This document shows positions 35,655-44,134 of a stretch of DNA of 64,000 bases, in pieces (position 1 is the stretch's first letter; every line of letters starts with the position of its first letter). The stretch covers positions 22,798-86,797 of the forward strand of contig SVNA01000006.1 of the NCBI GenBank assembly GCA_015067145.1, written 5' to 3'. Below the pieces are notes generated by a model. The model was not told the origin of the DNA. It made no database searches and worked only from the letters and a program-made list of their open reading frames with translations. Source of the DNA: Oscillospiraceae bacterium. GTDB taxonomy: Bacteria > Bacillota > Clostridia > Oscillospirales > Ruminococcaceae. A program made the translations under genes and the position numbers.

Positions 35655-36297
35655 TGTGCAAAGCCTCCACTTCTACCCTGTATTTATAGTTTTTAACCGC
35701 TGCAGACCACAAACCTGCCACAAGGGCAACAATGAGAAAGCCGCCAAAGCTGTACTGTGCCATCGGCAGCAGGCTTACGCCCACAAGTTTTATGCCGCCG
35801 ATGGTGCCGAATGCCAGAAACTCTCTGATAACGCAGACTGTCATACAGGCAACGGCAAAACCCATCGTATTTCTCAGACCGTTGATGATGGAATAAAGCA
35901 CCGATTCCTTACGGGTTTTTTCAAAGTTTTTAACTATAAGAGGGTCGATAACCAGTATTGGCAGATAAACCCCCAGCATAAGCACACTTGTGCCCAGATA
36001 TCTGTACATATAGTAATATACAAACGCAAAAACTATAGCGGACACAAATGGGTAGAAAAATGTTTTGAAAGGTACGCTCATACGGCGTGTGATGATGCTG
36101 GTGATAACACGTGTAGGTGTAAGCAGAAAGAAAACCGCTATACACAGCAGAAGGCCGTTGTGTACGCTTGTGCCTGCAACCACTATCGGTGCAAGGGCAA
36201 GTCCTTTCATAAATACAGGGTTGGACAGTGTCACCTTGCGGCGGCGAACGGTGTCGTCCCAGTTTGCATAAAGGTAGGAATAGTCTTTATTCTTCAT
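35638..36297 (-). CDS. RnfE-like membrane subunit lacking Fe-S cysteines
   Basis: The 219-residue protein matches RnfE/NqrD in 'NPVFMKGLALAPIVVAGTSVHNGL', 'SIINGLRNTMGFAVA' and 'REFLAFGTIGGIKL'. The conserved Cys in 'LGLCP' is Ala36 ('LALAP'), and the 'PLIVxNC' site is 'PILVIDP' (P119), so both cluster ligands are lost. The basic N-terminal extension of about 25 residues is cytoplasmic. Its start is one base from the rnfD-like stop, and its end overlaps the rnfA-like start by 17 bp. Confidence 0.78.
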   Translation of the reverse strand: MKNKDYSYLYANWDDTVRRRKVTLSNPVFMKGLALAPIVVAGTSVHNGLLLCIAVFFLLTPTRVITSIITRRMSVPFKTFFYPFVSAIVFAFVYYYMYRYLGTSVLMLGVYLPILVIDPLIVKNFEKTRKESVLYSIINGLRNTMGFAVACMTVCVIREFLAFGTIGGIKLVGVSLLPMAQYSFGGFLIVALVAGLWSAAVKNYKYRVEVEALHNERHS

Positions 36298-37488
36298 CTA
36301 CTTTTTTCCTCCCTTTTTTCTTTTCTGTTCCTCTTCAGCTTTGAGGATTTCCTCTATACTGATTGTTCTTGTAGAGTAGATAACATTGTCGATGTTATCC
36401 TCTGTCTCGCTGATAAGGTCCATTGCGTCGGAAGCACCCCTGATTTTTTCCTTCTGACCCTTTGGTGCCTTTTCCTTTGTTTTTTCTGTTTTCTCCGCAG
36501 TGAAAATTTTGCGGTGTACAGTTTTTTCCCTTTTATTTTCTTCTGTGTCTTCTCCGGCTACATCTGCAACCTTTATCCTGTCGCCGCTTACCATACGCTC
36601 GATATATCCGTCAAGAGTATTTACCAGCAGCAGTGCAAAGCAGGTGCCGATATCAAAGCTGCCCACATAGCGGAAAATCATAGCCAGTACTGCTGTTACA
36701 AAGCCAAAAACAATCTTTGCCTTTGGTGTTTTAGGTGTTGTCACAGGGTCTGCAAGCATAAACAGAGCCACAAAGAACACCGATCCGTTAAGCATTTCCA
36801 GCTGGATACTTTCCAGGCGGGAGAAGCCGTATATCCTTGGGAAAATATATGCGATTGCCCCGCAGGTGATGAGAAATGTCACAGGGATATGCCATGTGAT
36901 TTTTCTGCACAGTATCATAAACAGACCGATAACCACAATAACCAGAACAAAGTCCGCACCCATAGCACCAGGGTAGTTGCCCAGCAGCATATCAACTGTG
37001 TTGTAGGGCGGCACGCCGCCGGCCTTGATAAGGCTTGCGTTGGAAAGTGTTGTCTGTGCTGTGTAACCTGAAAAGAAATCCACCTTTGCGAAAGGAACAA
37101 CTGCACTGAACACCTTGTCAGGCCAGTTTACCGCCGCACAGCACATTGCAAGGGCTGCAAGATTGAAAGGATATACATCCCTGCCGCCGAACATATGCTT
37201 GCCCACATATATTGTCAGAACCACGCTGACAACGATAACGTAAACCGGGATGTTTACAGGCAGCATAAGTGTAAAGATAAGTGCTGCCAGCTCGCTGGAG
37301 TGGTCGGTAGCGTCATAGTCTGTTCTGCGTATCATGGAAACCAGAACATCCACCACCTTGGCTGTCACTGTGGCAACAGCACACAGCAGCCACACCCTTG
37401 CACCGTGAAGCACACTGCCGCACAAAGCAAGGGCAAATATAGCCCACAGCATGGATTTGTCGTGATTTTTTCTCTGTATACTTGTCAT
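36298..37488 (-). CDS. RnfD-like membrane subunit with charged C-terminal tail
   Basis: The 396-residue protein has the multi-helix RnfD/NqrB core ('GGRDVYPFNLAALAM', 'LNGSVFFVALFMLADPVTTPKTPKAK'). At the FMN-attachment site the usual SGAT appears as S140-G-Y-T143, so the acceptor Thr may be kept. The last about 100 residues form a Lys/Glu-rich cytoplasmic tail not normal for RnfD. In a full Rnf complex this subunit passes electrons through covalent FMN to drive ion pumping; RnfB, RnfC and RnfG are missing here, and no ApbE flavinyl transferase gene is in the window. Confidence 0.82.
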   Translation of the reverse strand: MTSIQRKNHDKSMLWAIFALALCGSVLHGARVWLLCAVATVTAKVVDVLVSMIRRTDYDATDHSSELAALIFTLMLPVNIPVYVIVVSVVLTIYVGKHMFGGRDVYPFNLAALAMCCAAVNWPDKVFSAVVPFAKVDFFSGYTAQTTLSNASLIKAGGVPPYNTVDMLLGNYPGAMGADFVLVIVVIGLFMILCRKITWHIPVTFLITCGAIAYIFPRIYGFSRLESIQLEMLNGSVFFVALFMLADPVTTPKTPKAKIVFGFVTAVLAMIFRYVGSFDIGTCFALLLVNTLDGYIERMVSGDRIKVADVAGEDTEENKREKTVHRKIFTAEKTEKTKEKAPKGQKEKIRGASDAMDLISETEDNIDNVIYSTRTISIEEILKAEEEQKRKKGGKK

Positions 37489-37639
37489 ATAAAATCTCTC
37501 TTTTTATAGATTTTGATTCAAAAGCATCATGATGCCCTGCGGCGATACATATTTTTACAAGGAGGTTCTGCCCTCCCTTTTACCACCCATTGATATCCGG
37601 GAGCATCGCCCCCAAACCCTTGGCGGTATCAATGTCTTT

Positions 37640-38287
37640 TTACACTTTGAGGCTTTCAATAGCAGCTGCAACATCCTCTGCACCGAAAACATAGCTGCCT
37701 GCAACCAGCAGGTTTGCACCAGCCTCTGCACAAAGTCTGCCTGTTGTTTCGTTGATGCCGCCGTCAACCTCTATGTAAAGGTCTGTAAGGCCGCGTCTTT
37801 CAGCTTCTTCTCTGATAGCTGTAAGCTTTGGCAGAGCACTTTCCATAAAGCTCTGGCCGCCAAAACCCGGTTCAACGCTCATAACAAGCACAAGGTCCAG
37901 CTTGTCAAGGTATGGAAAAACAGCCTCTGCAGGTGTTGCCGGTTTGATAACAATACCTGCTTTTTTGCCGCAGTTTTTAATGATGGCGATTGTTTCGTCC
38001 ACATCGCTTTCACTTTCGATGTGGAAGGAAACAAGGTCTGCACCCTGCTTGCAGAACTGTTCAGCGTAGAGGTGCGGTTTGATAATCATAAGATGTACAT
38101 CAAAAAATGCGTCGGATTTTTTTCTCAGGGATTTTACCACAGGCAGACCGATGGAGATGTTAGGAACAAACACACCGTCCATAACATCGATGTGCAGCAT
38201 ATCTGCACCCTTGTCCATAACCATTTTGCAGTCTCTTTCAAGGTTTGCGAAATCTGCGGAAAGAATTGATGGTGAAACTTTAGTCAT
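37640..38287 (-). CDS. rpe: Ribulose-phosphate 3-epimerase Rpe
   Basis: The 215-residue TIM-barrel enzyme interconverts ribulose-5-P and xylulose-5-P. Start at 38287 ('MTKVSPSILSADFANLERDC') lies behind GAGAGG; the track start is ten codons upstream. Metal ligands His/Asp appear in 'HIDVMDGVFVPN', 'DVHLMI' and 'EVDGGIN'. A 151-bp gap with small inverted repeats separates it from the downstream rnfD-like gene. Confidence 0.96.
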   Translation of the reverse strand: MTKVSPSILSADFANLERDCKMVMDKGADMLHIDVMDGVFVPNISIGLPVVKSLRKKSDAFFDVHLMIIKPHLYAEQFCKQGADLVSFHIESESDVDETIAIIKNCGKKAGIVIKPATPAEAVFPYLDKLDLVLVMSVEPGFGGQSFMESALPKLTAIREEAERRGLTDLYIEVDGGINETTGRLCAEAGANLLVAGSYVFGAEDVAAAIESLKV

Positions 38288-38506
38288 TTTTCTGTACCTC
38301 TCATATATCTGAACCATTAATTATAGGGCTGTTTTACGGCTTTACGGCAATTTATCTGCCAACAAAGCACACTTTTTCATTTTATAATATTTTATTATAC
38401 ATATTATAGCGACAAAAATCAATTAAATAGGAAAGGTTTAACATTTTTACAGATAAAATTTCACATTTTTGCAGAAAAAGTTTTAAAAACAAAAATCAGC
38501 AGGTTT

Positions 38507-39340
38507 TTATCCCTGCTGTTTTTCATATATCCCAATATTTCTCTCCAGCACCTTTAAGCCGCGGAAACCAAAAGGCCTGTCCTTATATATCTCCGCCACA
38601 TTTTCCTTTGTGACGGTGTGGAGAATATCACCGCTGAAAAGGTTTTCCTCCGCAGGCACAGTGCCGTCCACCAGTGCTTTGTTGTGGGGACAAGCCTTCT
38701 GACAGATATCACAGCCAAAGACGGTTTCTGCCCTTGCAAGTATTTCCGTCTGTTCTTCTGTCAGCTGCTGTTTTTTCTGGCTGATAAAGGATGCACAGCA
38801 CTCGGTGTCTATGTACGCCACTCTATCCCCCATATCAGAGTGCTTGTGTTTTATTGCACCACCGGGACAGTTTTTACGGCAGAGACCGCAGCCCATACAG
38901 TATTTATAATCATACAGCACCGTTTCCCACTCAAGGTCGGTTATTATCTCGCCGATAAAGACAAAGCTGCCCCATTTTTCTGTAATAAGCAGGCTGTTCT
39001 GCCCTTTTACACCCAGGCCGCCTTTAACCGCCATATCCACCTCGTCCACAGGAGAGGAGTCCACAAAGGGTACAAAGACATTGTCAGGGTATTTTTCCTT
39101 GAGCAGATAAATTATGGATTTTAGTTGCTCCATCACCACTATGTGATAGTCTGCCACAGCACAGTATGCACTAACGTTGCCAAAAAATGCACTTTTGTTA
39201 TAATATGGAAAAATTATGGCTATTGCGGTTTTTGCATTATCGGGAATTCTCTGTTTTGAACGCACATCAAAAATGTTTAAATGTTGAAAACTGACAAAGG
39301 AAAAATCCGCTAAATCCAGTTTTTCCAGCACTTCTTTCAT
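38507..39340 (-). CDS. QueG-like iron-sulfur protein (epoxyqueuosine reductase family)
   Basis: The 277-residue protein has two [4Fe-4S] motifs, 'CMGCGLCRKNCP' and 'CDICQKACPHN', and the QueG-type block 'DSSPVDEVDMAVKGGLGVKGQNSLLI' with the catalytic-position Asp. QueG reduces epoxyqueuosine to queuosine in tRNA using cobalamin. It is shorter than E. coli QueG (about 380) and lacks the C-terminal HEAT-like repeats, as in many Clostridia. Monocistronic. Confidence 0.85.
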   Translation of the reverse strand: MKEVLEKLDLADFSFVSFQHLNIFDVRSKQRIPDNAKTAIAIIFPYYNKSAFFGNVSAYCAVADYHIVVMEQLKSIIYLLKEKYPDNVFVPFVDSSPVDEVDMAVKGGLGVKGQNSLLITEKWGSFVFIGEIITDLEWETVLYDYKYCMGCGLCRKNCPGGAIKHKHSDMGDRVAYIDTECCASFISQKKQQLTEEQTEILARAETVFGCDICQKACPHNKALVDGTVPAEENLFSGDILHTVTKENVAEIYKDRPFGFRGLKVLERNIGIYEKQQG

Positions 39341-39471
39341 GGCATAAATCCCCCTTTCCCGTCAGTTCTATATACTATAATACACAAATCAAGAGTAAAA
39401 ATATATACTTTTTTGAGGAAAATTTTGGTTAAATCTATAAAATTGCAACTTTTTGTTGACAAAATATCGAG

Positions 39472-39827
39472 TTATCCACAGTTTCAACAGAGTTTTCAAC
39501 ATTTAACAGTTAAAATCCGTTTAAAATGTTTAAAACCAACTGTTTTGTTGAAAACCCTGTTGACAATGTTGAAAAGTATACACATTAAAGCCTGTATTAC
39601 TCTCTGTAAACTAATTTTTTCCTTTTCAACTTCCATTTTTTTACAAATTCCAAAATTCGCCTGTATATCGGTCAAAACCTCTCTGTGCAGTTTTCAACAT
39701 ACTGTGGAAAACTATGTTTAAAACTTTACTAAAAGTAATTTTATATTTTAACCTCACATTATTCTCTCTTTTAAAAATATATAAAATATGCATTATTTTC
39801 CCATTTCAACACAAGGCTGTTGAAAAT
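39472..39827. repeat. Cluster of DnaA-box-like 9-mers
   Basis: A perfect TTATCCACA box (39472) and TGTGGAAAA (39703) sit among TTTTCAACA or its complement TGTTGAAAA at 39493, 39546, 39567, 39691, 39819 and near-matches at 39623 and 39803. All lie in the 557-bp AT-rich gap 39341-39897, which encodes no convincing protein (the 102-residue track ORF is low in complexity). No dnaA or dnaN gene is present. Confidence 0.6.
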
Positions 39828-39847
39828 TATTTTAAAAGGTATATAAT
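39820..39847 (+). promoter_or_regulatory. Promoter of mrp gene
   Basis: TTGAAA, 16-bp spacer and TATAAT, 51 bp upstream of the mrp start; the -35 overlaps the last TGTTGAAAA 9-mer. Confidence 0.7.
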
Positions 39848-39897
39848 TAATAAAGGTATTTAAACCAAACGGATAATATAATTAAGGAGATATAGAT

Positions 39898-40725
39898 ATG
39901 AGTGAATGTACACACAACTGCAGCACCTGCAGTGCAGACTGCTCTTCCAGAAGTGAAATTCAGAAAGATCCGCTTAACCAGCTTTCCAGCGTTAAAAAGG
40001 TTATCGGCGTTATCAGCGGCAAGGGCGGCGTAGGCAAAAGCCTTGTTACAAGCATGCTTGCTGTTCTCAGCCAGAGAAACGGCTACGGCACAGCTGTTCT
40101 GGACGCAGATGTTACAGGCCCGTCCATCGGCCAGACATTCGGCGTGCACAAAAAGGTGCTGGGCAACGATGTCGGTATCCTGCCAAACATCAGCAAAACA
40201 GGCATCCAGCTTATGAGTGCAAACTTTATGCTTAAGGAAGAAACAGACCCTGTTGTATGGCGTGGTCCTGTTATTGCAGGTGTTATCAAACAGTTCTGGA
40301 GCGATGTTATCTGGAACGAGGTAGACTTTATGTTTATCGATATGCCTCCGGGAACAGGCGACGTTCCGCTGACAGTTTACCAGTCCATCCCGGTTGACGG
40401 CATCATCATCGTTGCTTCCCCACAGGAACTTGTTGGTATGATTGTTGAAAAGGCTGTTAAGATGGCAAATATGATGAACGTGCCAATTTTGGGTATCGTT
40501 GAAAATATGAGCTATGTAAAATGCCCTGACTGCGGCAAAAAAATAAACATCTTCGGCGAAAGCAAGGTTAAAGCAACAGCAGAAAAATACAACCTGCCGC
40601 TTCTTGCAGAAATCCCTATCGACCCACAGCTTGCAAAAAACTGTGACCAGGGTGTTATCGAACTTTTCGAAGGCGACTATATGGACGCCTGCTTTGCAGA
40701 AATCGAAAAAATGCTTAATGAATAA
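39898..40725 (+). CDS. mrp: Mrp/NBP35-type Fe-S cluster carrier ATPase
   Basis: The 275-residue protein is a P-loop ATPase with the deviant Walker A 'GKGGVGKS' (41-48), 'DADVTGPSIGQ' and 'FIDMPPGTGD'. A CxxC ('KCPDCGKK') near residue 207 bridges an Fe-S cluster in the dimer, and a Cys-rich N-terminus ('CTHNCSTCSADC') resembles eukaryotic NBP35. It stores and transfers Fe-S clusters to client enzymes. AAGGAGA precedes the ATG. Its own promoter and terminator make it monocistronic. Confidence 0.95.
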   Translation: MSECTHNCSTCSADCSSRSEIQKDPLNQLSSVKKVIGVISGKGGVGKSLVTSMLAVLSQRNGYGTAVLDADVTGPSIGQTFGVHKKVLGNDVGILPNISKTGIQLMSANFMLKEETDPVVWRGPVIAGVIKQFWSDVIWNEVDFMFIDMPPGTGDVPLTVYQSIPVDGIIIVASPQELVGMIVEKAVKMANMMNVPILGIVENMSYVKCPDCGKKINIFGESKVKATAEKYNLPLLAEIPIDPQLAKNCDQGVIELFEGDYMDACFAEIEKMLNE

Positions 40726-40742
40726 TATTTTTATGCATATTA

Positions 40743-40772
40743 AAAGCGACCTTTCTCAAGGTCGCTTTTTTG
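40743..40772 (+). terminator. Terminator after mrp
   Basis: AAAGCGACCTT/AAGGTCGCTTT hairpin with TCTC loop and T-run. Confidence 0.92.
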
Positions 40773-40808
40773 TTATGCTGTTTGCACCATGCAAGACCGC
40801 TTTTTTGT

Positions 40809-42021
40809 TTATATTTCCGCATCCATCAGTTCACGTGCCATCCTGTGCATTTCCGGGTCCGGGCTGTCTATATATTTTTCTGCAATTTTTTTACCTCTTT
40901 CCAGCTCCTGTTTCAGTACATCATCCATACTGTTTATCTTTTCAAATGCTTGCTGCACACCGCCATCTGCAGCGTCTGCATACATTTCAATGGCTGTCAG
41001 GTTATCCTGTTCACAGCCAAGACCATGTTCGTAACAGATACCAAGGCCATAATAACCGAAAGCATATTTCTGGGCGGCAGACAGTTCAAAATAGTAAAAT
41101 GCCTTTTCATAATCTGCTTTGCACCCTATGCCATCCAGAAATGAAATACCAAGGATACACTGGCCTGTGGCATCACCTGCTTCAGCAAGCCGGCAGCCAA
41201 GTTCATGTATTTTTTTACGACACTGCGGAGGAGCATCCTTGTCAGTATAGATATTCACAAGACTATTTTTGGCAGATAAATCACCTTTTTCAGCAGCTAT
41301 AATGTAGTTTTCAACGGCTTTTTCACTATCTTTCTGACATCCGAGGCCCAGATGATACATCGCACCAAGAGCCCTGTAAAAATCCGCCTCTCCTGTAATG
41401 GAAGCAATCTTTTCCGTCAGAGGGACTGCCTTTTGGTAATCATCTTCATTTTTGCGTGTTAAATATATTCCCAGCATTTTTTTCATAGCATCGGTGCTGC
41501 CAAGCTCTGTGGCTCTTTCGTATCAGGTCAGTGCACTGTCAGGCTTGCCGGACCGCTCAAGAATATACCCCACAAGTAAAAGTGCCTCCATATTGTCCTG
41601 CCGTGCCGCGTTTTTAAGCATGTTAAAACCTTTTGTGGCGGTTTCCTCGCCCACCTTGTTGACCTCGAGCATACAGTATCTGCCAAACTCAAACATAGTT
41701 TCGATATTGCCGGTTTCTGCGTATTTTTCCAGCCAGTAGTACAGTTTTTTCTTTTCTGACAATATTTGCTGCAGGTGCAGTTTTTTCCTCTTCCTTATGC
41801 ATTTCCTGCTGTTTTACACCCATTTTGGTTACTTCCAGCAGGTTTTCTATTTCATCGTATCTGTATGCAGGGTCAGAATCCCAGGAATTCATAACGATGT
41901 CATGCAGAATATAACCGGCTTTCTCAAACTCACCCGCCTGTATAAGCTGCTGTGCCTTTGCAATCTTTTCATCTTTTTTCTTTCGCTGGTTTTTCAGATT
42001 AAAATTGTCAAACAATCCCAT
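40809..42021 (-). pseudogene. Sel1-repeat protein gene broken by frameshift and nonsense codon
   Basis: Three consecutive track ORFs (42021-41689, 41762-41523, 41486-40809) form one protein of about 400 residues. An N-terminal region ('MGLFDNFNLKNQRKKK') is followed by Sel1-like repeats (e.g. 'YRALGAMYHLGLGCQKDSEKAVENYIIAAEKG'). The first break is a frameshift around the A-rich stretch at about 41745-41760. The second is an in-frame TGA at 41523-41525, exactly where the repeat consensus has Trp ('SALT*YERATELG', TGG to TGA). Sel1 proteins are protein-binding scaffolds. Sequencing error at the homopolymer is possible for the first lesion only. Confidence 0.82.
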
Positions 42022-42098
42022 AACATGCCTCTTTTTTGCCGATTGGAAATCAGCCTGTTTTTATCTGCACGTTACCGTTGCTTTATGTGCAGATTTTT

Positions 42099-42617
42099 TT
42101 ACACCCATCTTGGGCTGTCGCTTATAACCGCTTTGCCCTCTGCAAGAGATTTTGCCACATCGATGGTACGCTGGTTGCGGCTGCCTTTAAATTTAAGCTC
42201 CATGCTTTTTTCGCTTTCAATGAAAGGTCCGTCGATAAGGATATCCACATTTTCCAGCAGCCTGTATTTATCGTCGGTTTTATCTTCAATCAGTTTTTCA
42301 AACAGATATCCTGTAAAGGCACAGATTTCGTACCCCTGTTTTTTAAGCTCTGCCGCAAGTGCTGCAAAACCTGCCGCCTGGCAGAAAGGGTCGCCGCCCG
42401 ACAAAGTTACCCCTTTTATCATAGGGTTTTTCTTTATCATTGCGATGATATCCGCCGCTGTATAGTCTGTACCTGTGCCAAAGGAATGGGTTTCGGGGTT
42501 GTGACAGCCTTTGCAGCCATGCACACACCCCTGGGCAAAGATTACAAAGCGGAAGCCCGGGCCGTCGGTTATGGAGTTTTTATTAAAGCCCGCTATATTT
42601 AAAATTGTGTTTTCCAT
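42099..42617 (-). CDS. nrdG: Anaerobic ribonucleotide reductase activating protein NrdG
   Basis: The 172-residue radical SAM enzyme has the cluster motif 'CVHGCKGCHN' (CxxxCxxC) after 'TDGPGFRFVIFAQG', plus 'TLSGGDPF'. It generates the glycyl radical on NrdD using SAM. No nrdD is in the window. The neighbour upstream is a DUF1461 gene, 24 bp away. Confidence 0.92.
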   Translation of the reverse strand: MENTILNIAGFNKNSITDGPGFRFVIFAQGCVHGCKGCHNPETHSFGTGTDYTAADIIAMIKKNPMIKGVTLSGGDPFCQAAGFAALAAELKKQGYEICAFTGYLFEKLIEDKTDDKYRLLENVDILIDGPFIESEKSMELKFKGSRNQRTIDVAKSLAEGKAVISDSPRWV

Positions 42618-42641
42618 ATTATCCCCTTTATCTTATGCGGT

Positions 42642-43319
42642 TTATGCCTTTGTGTTTTTTTTGAAATCTGTAAACAGCAGTTTTACTGCCACGCATCCGA
42701 TTACAAAAACAATAAGTATCTGTGTAACCATTGCATAGAAAAAATTAAGCGGAAACATATTTATCATAATGCTGATTCTCGGGTCCAGCATCCACAGGTC
42801 ATTGGTGAAGAACACATAGTGGAAGTTGGTCCAGAACCACTGGAAGTTGGTGGCTATAACAACACCGAAAACCAAAGCAAATATGCCGAGGCCTATTGCT
42901 GCCCCGAGATATTTTCTGTTCAGAACTCTGCGGGCGGTGGCCCAGCCGTCCTTCTTTATAACATAGACAAGCCCTGCACCGATAACAGCAGTCAGTGCAG
43001 CGGCAACATAGATAACACCCATATAGAGATCGAGCACATCTATCATGTGCAGTTTTTCACGTTCGTCAAAAATCTCGCGGATTTCGCCCTTTACGCCGTA
43101 CTGCATCTCCAGGTCGGGACGCTGCTTTACCATATAGGAAAGGAGATTGTCGGTAACGCTCATAAGGTCCTGATGGCGTATGCCGATATGTTCTGCCGTG
43201 CCGTTGTGCTGATACTGTTTATCGTAAAAGGCACGGTTCTGGCTTACGCCGATAACGCTCCACATAAATATTACCAGAAAGCTGAGAGGAAGAATAAGGT
43301 TGTAGATAAGTTTTTTCAT
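42642..43319 (-). CDS. DUF1461/TIGR01906 integral membrane protein
   Basis: The 225-residue protein has five predicted membrane helices with an extracellular segment after helix 1 containing 'LMSVTDNLLSYMVKQRPDL'. This pattern and the 'HYVFFTNDLWMLDPR' motif are those of the DUF1461 family found across Bacillota. Function unknown. Confidence 0.82.
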   Translation of the reverse strand: MKKLIYNLILPLSFLVIFMWSVIGVSQNRAFYDKQYQHNGTAEHIGIRHQDLMSVTDNLLSYMVKQRPDLEMQYGVKGEIREIFDEREKLHMIDVLDLYMGVIYVAAALTAVIGAGLVYVIKKDGWATARRVLNRKYLGAAIGLGIFALVFGVVIATNFQWFWTNFHYVFFTNDLWMLDPRISIMINMFPLNFFYAMVTQILIVFVIGCVAVKLLFTDFKKNTKA

Positions 43320-43423
43320 AGTTGTCTCCCTATAATAATTTACTTTTAAAGCATATCATTTATCAGATAATTTATCAATAAAAACAGCAAATGCCCCCTT
43401 TTAAAGAGAGCATTCGGCATATT

Positions 43424-44131
43424 TTATTCGATTTTTCCGTAGATTTTCTGCAGTTCTATAGATGGACCGCCATTTTCGTCCTCCATAAAAAGGTCGGGCA
43501 TAACGGTGAGGCTTTTACCACCGTTTTTTCTGCCGTCCACAAGGACAAGCCACGGATGAGGGCTGTTTTTTCTCTGGCGGACAAATCGGATAACTTTAGG
43601 CTCTATGCGGTTGTTTTTCATAGCATATATAACCTGTGCCAGCTGGTCGGGACGCTGGCAGATGCACAGCTTGCCGTTGTCACGCAGCAGGCGGTAGGCC
43701 GCCGCCGCAACATCCTCGTCGGTCAGAGTAAGCTGATGACGGAAGGATGCTTTTTTTTCGTCATCCTTTGGCTTGCCCGCAGTAAAGTATGGCGGATTGC
43801 AGGTGATAACGTCAAAATCCGCCTTTTCGCTTTTAAACTCTCTCACGTCGCCGCAGATGGCTGTTAGATTTTCGTACCCGTTAAGCTCGATGCTTTTTTT
43901 CATAAGCTGGGTGCCCTGGGGGTCGATTTCCAATCCATAGGCCTCTCCTTTGTGGCCCATATCCTTCCATCTGAGCGGGATGATACCGCAGCCTGTGCCC
44001 ATGTCCAGCACCTTCTGTGCGTATTTCACCTCGGCAAAATGGCTGAGGAGAAATGCATCGGTGCCAAAGCGGTGGGTTTTGTTTATGCACACTTTAGTGC
44101 CGTGTGCCAAAGTTTCAACAGTATATTCCAT
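43424..44131 (-). CDS. tRNA1(Val) adenine N6-methyltransferase-like (TrmN6)
   Basis: The 235-residue SAM-dependent methyltransferase has motif I 'VLDMGTGCGIIPL' and the amino-methylating 'NPPYF'. Length and the opening 'THRFGTDAFLLSHF' match the YfiC/TrmN6 family that methylates A37 of tRNA1(Val). It sits 3 bp after prmA and is probably co-transcribed. Confidence 0.9.
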   Translation of the reverse strand: MEYTVETLAHGTKVCINKTHRFGTDAFLLSHFAEVKYAQKVLDMGTGCGIIPLRWKDMGHKGEAYGLEIDPQGTQLMKKSIELNGYENLTAICGDVREFKSEKADFDVITCNPPYFTAGKPKDDEKKASFRHQLTLTDEDVAAAAYRLLRDNGKLCICQRPDQLAQVIYAMKNNRIEPKVIRFVRQRKNSPHPWLVLVDGRKNGGKSLTVMPDLFMEDENGGPSIELQKIYGKIE

Positions 44132-44134
44132 AGC

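Noticed and set aside
33843-35696. 617-residue plus-strand ORF opposite the DUF4015-like and rnfA-like genes
   Set aside because: Cys/His-rich shadow without start signals; both minus genes have ribosome binding sites and membrane helices.
39413-39721. 102-residue plus-strand ORF between QueG-like and mrp
   Set aside because: No ribosome binding site; composition follows the AT-rich repeat DNA and the DnaA-box-like words.
41523-41525. In-frame TGA as selenocysteine or recoded Trp
   Set aside because: The site is a consensus Trp of a Sel1 repeat, no selenocysteine machinery is visible, other genes here use TGA as stop, and the same gene has a frameshift.
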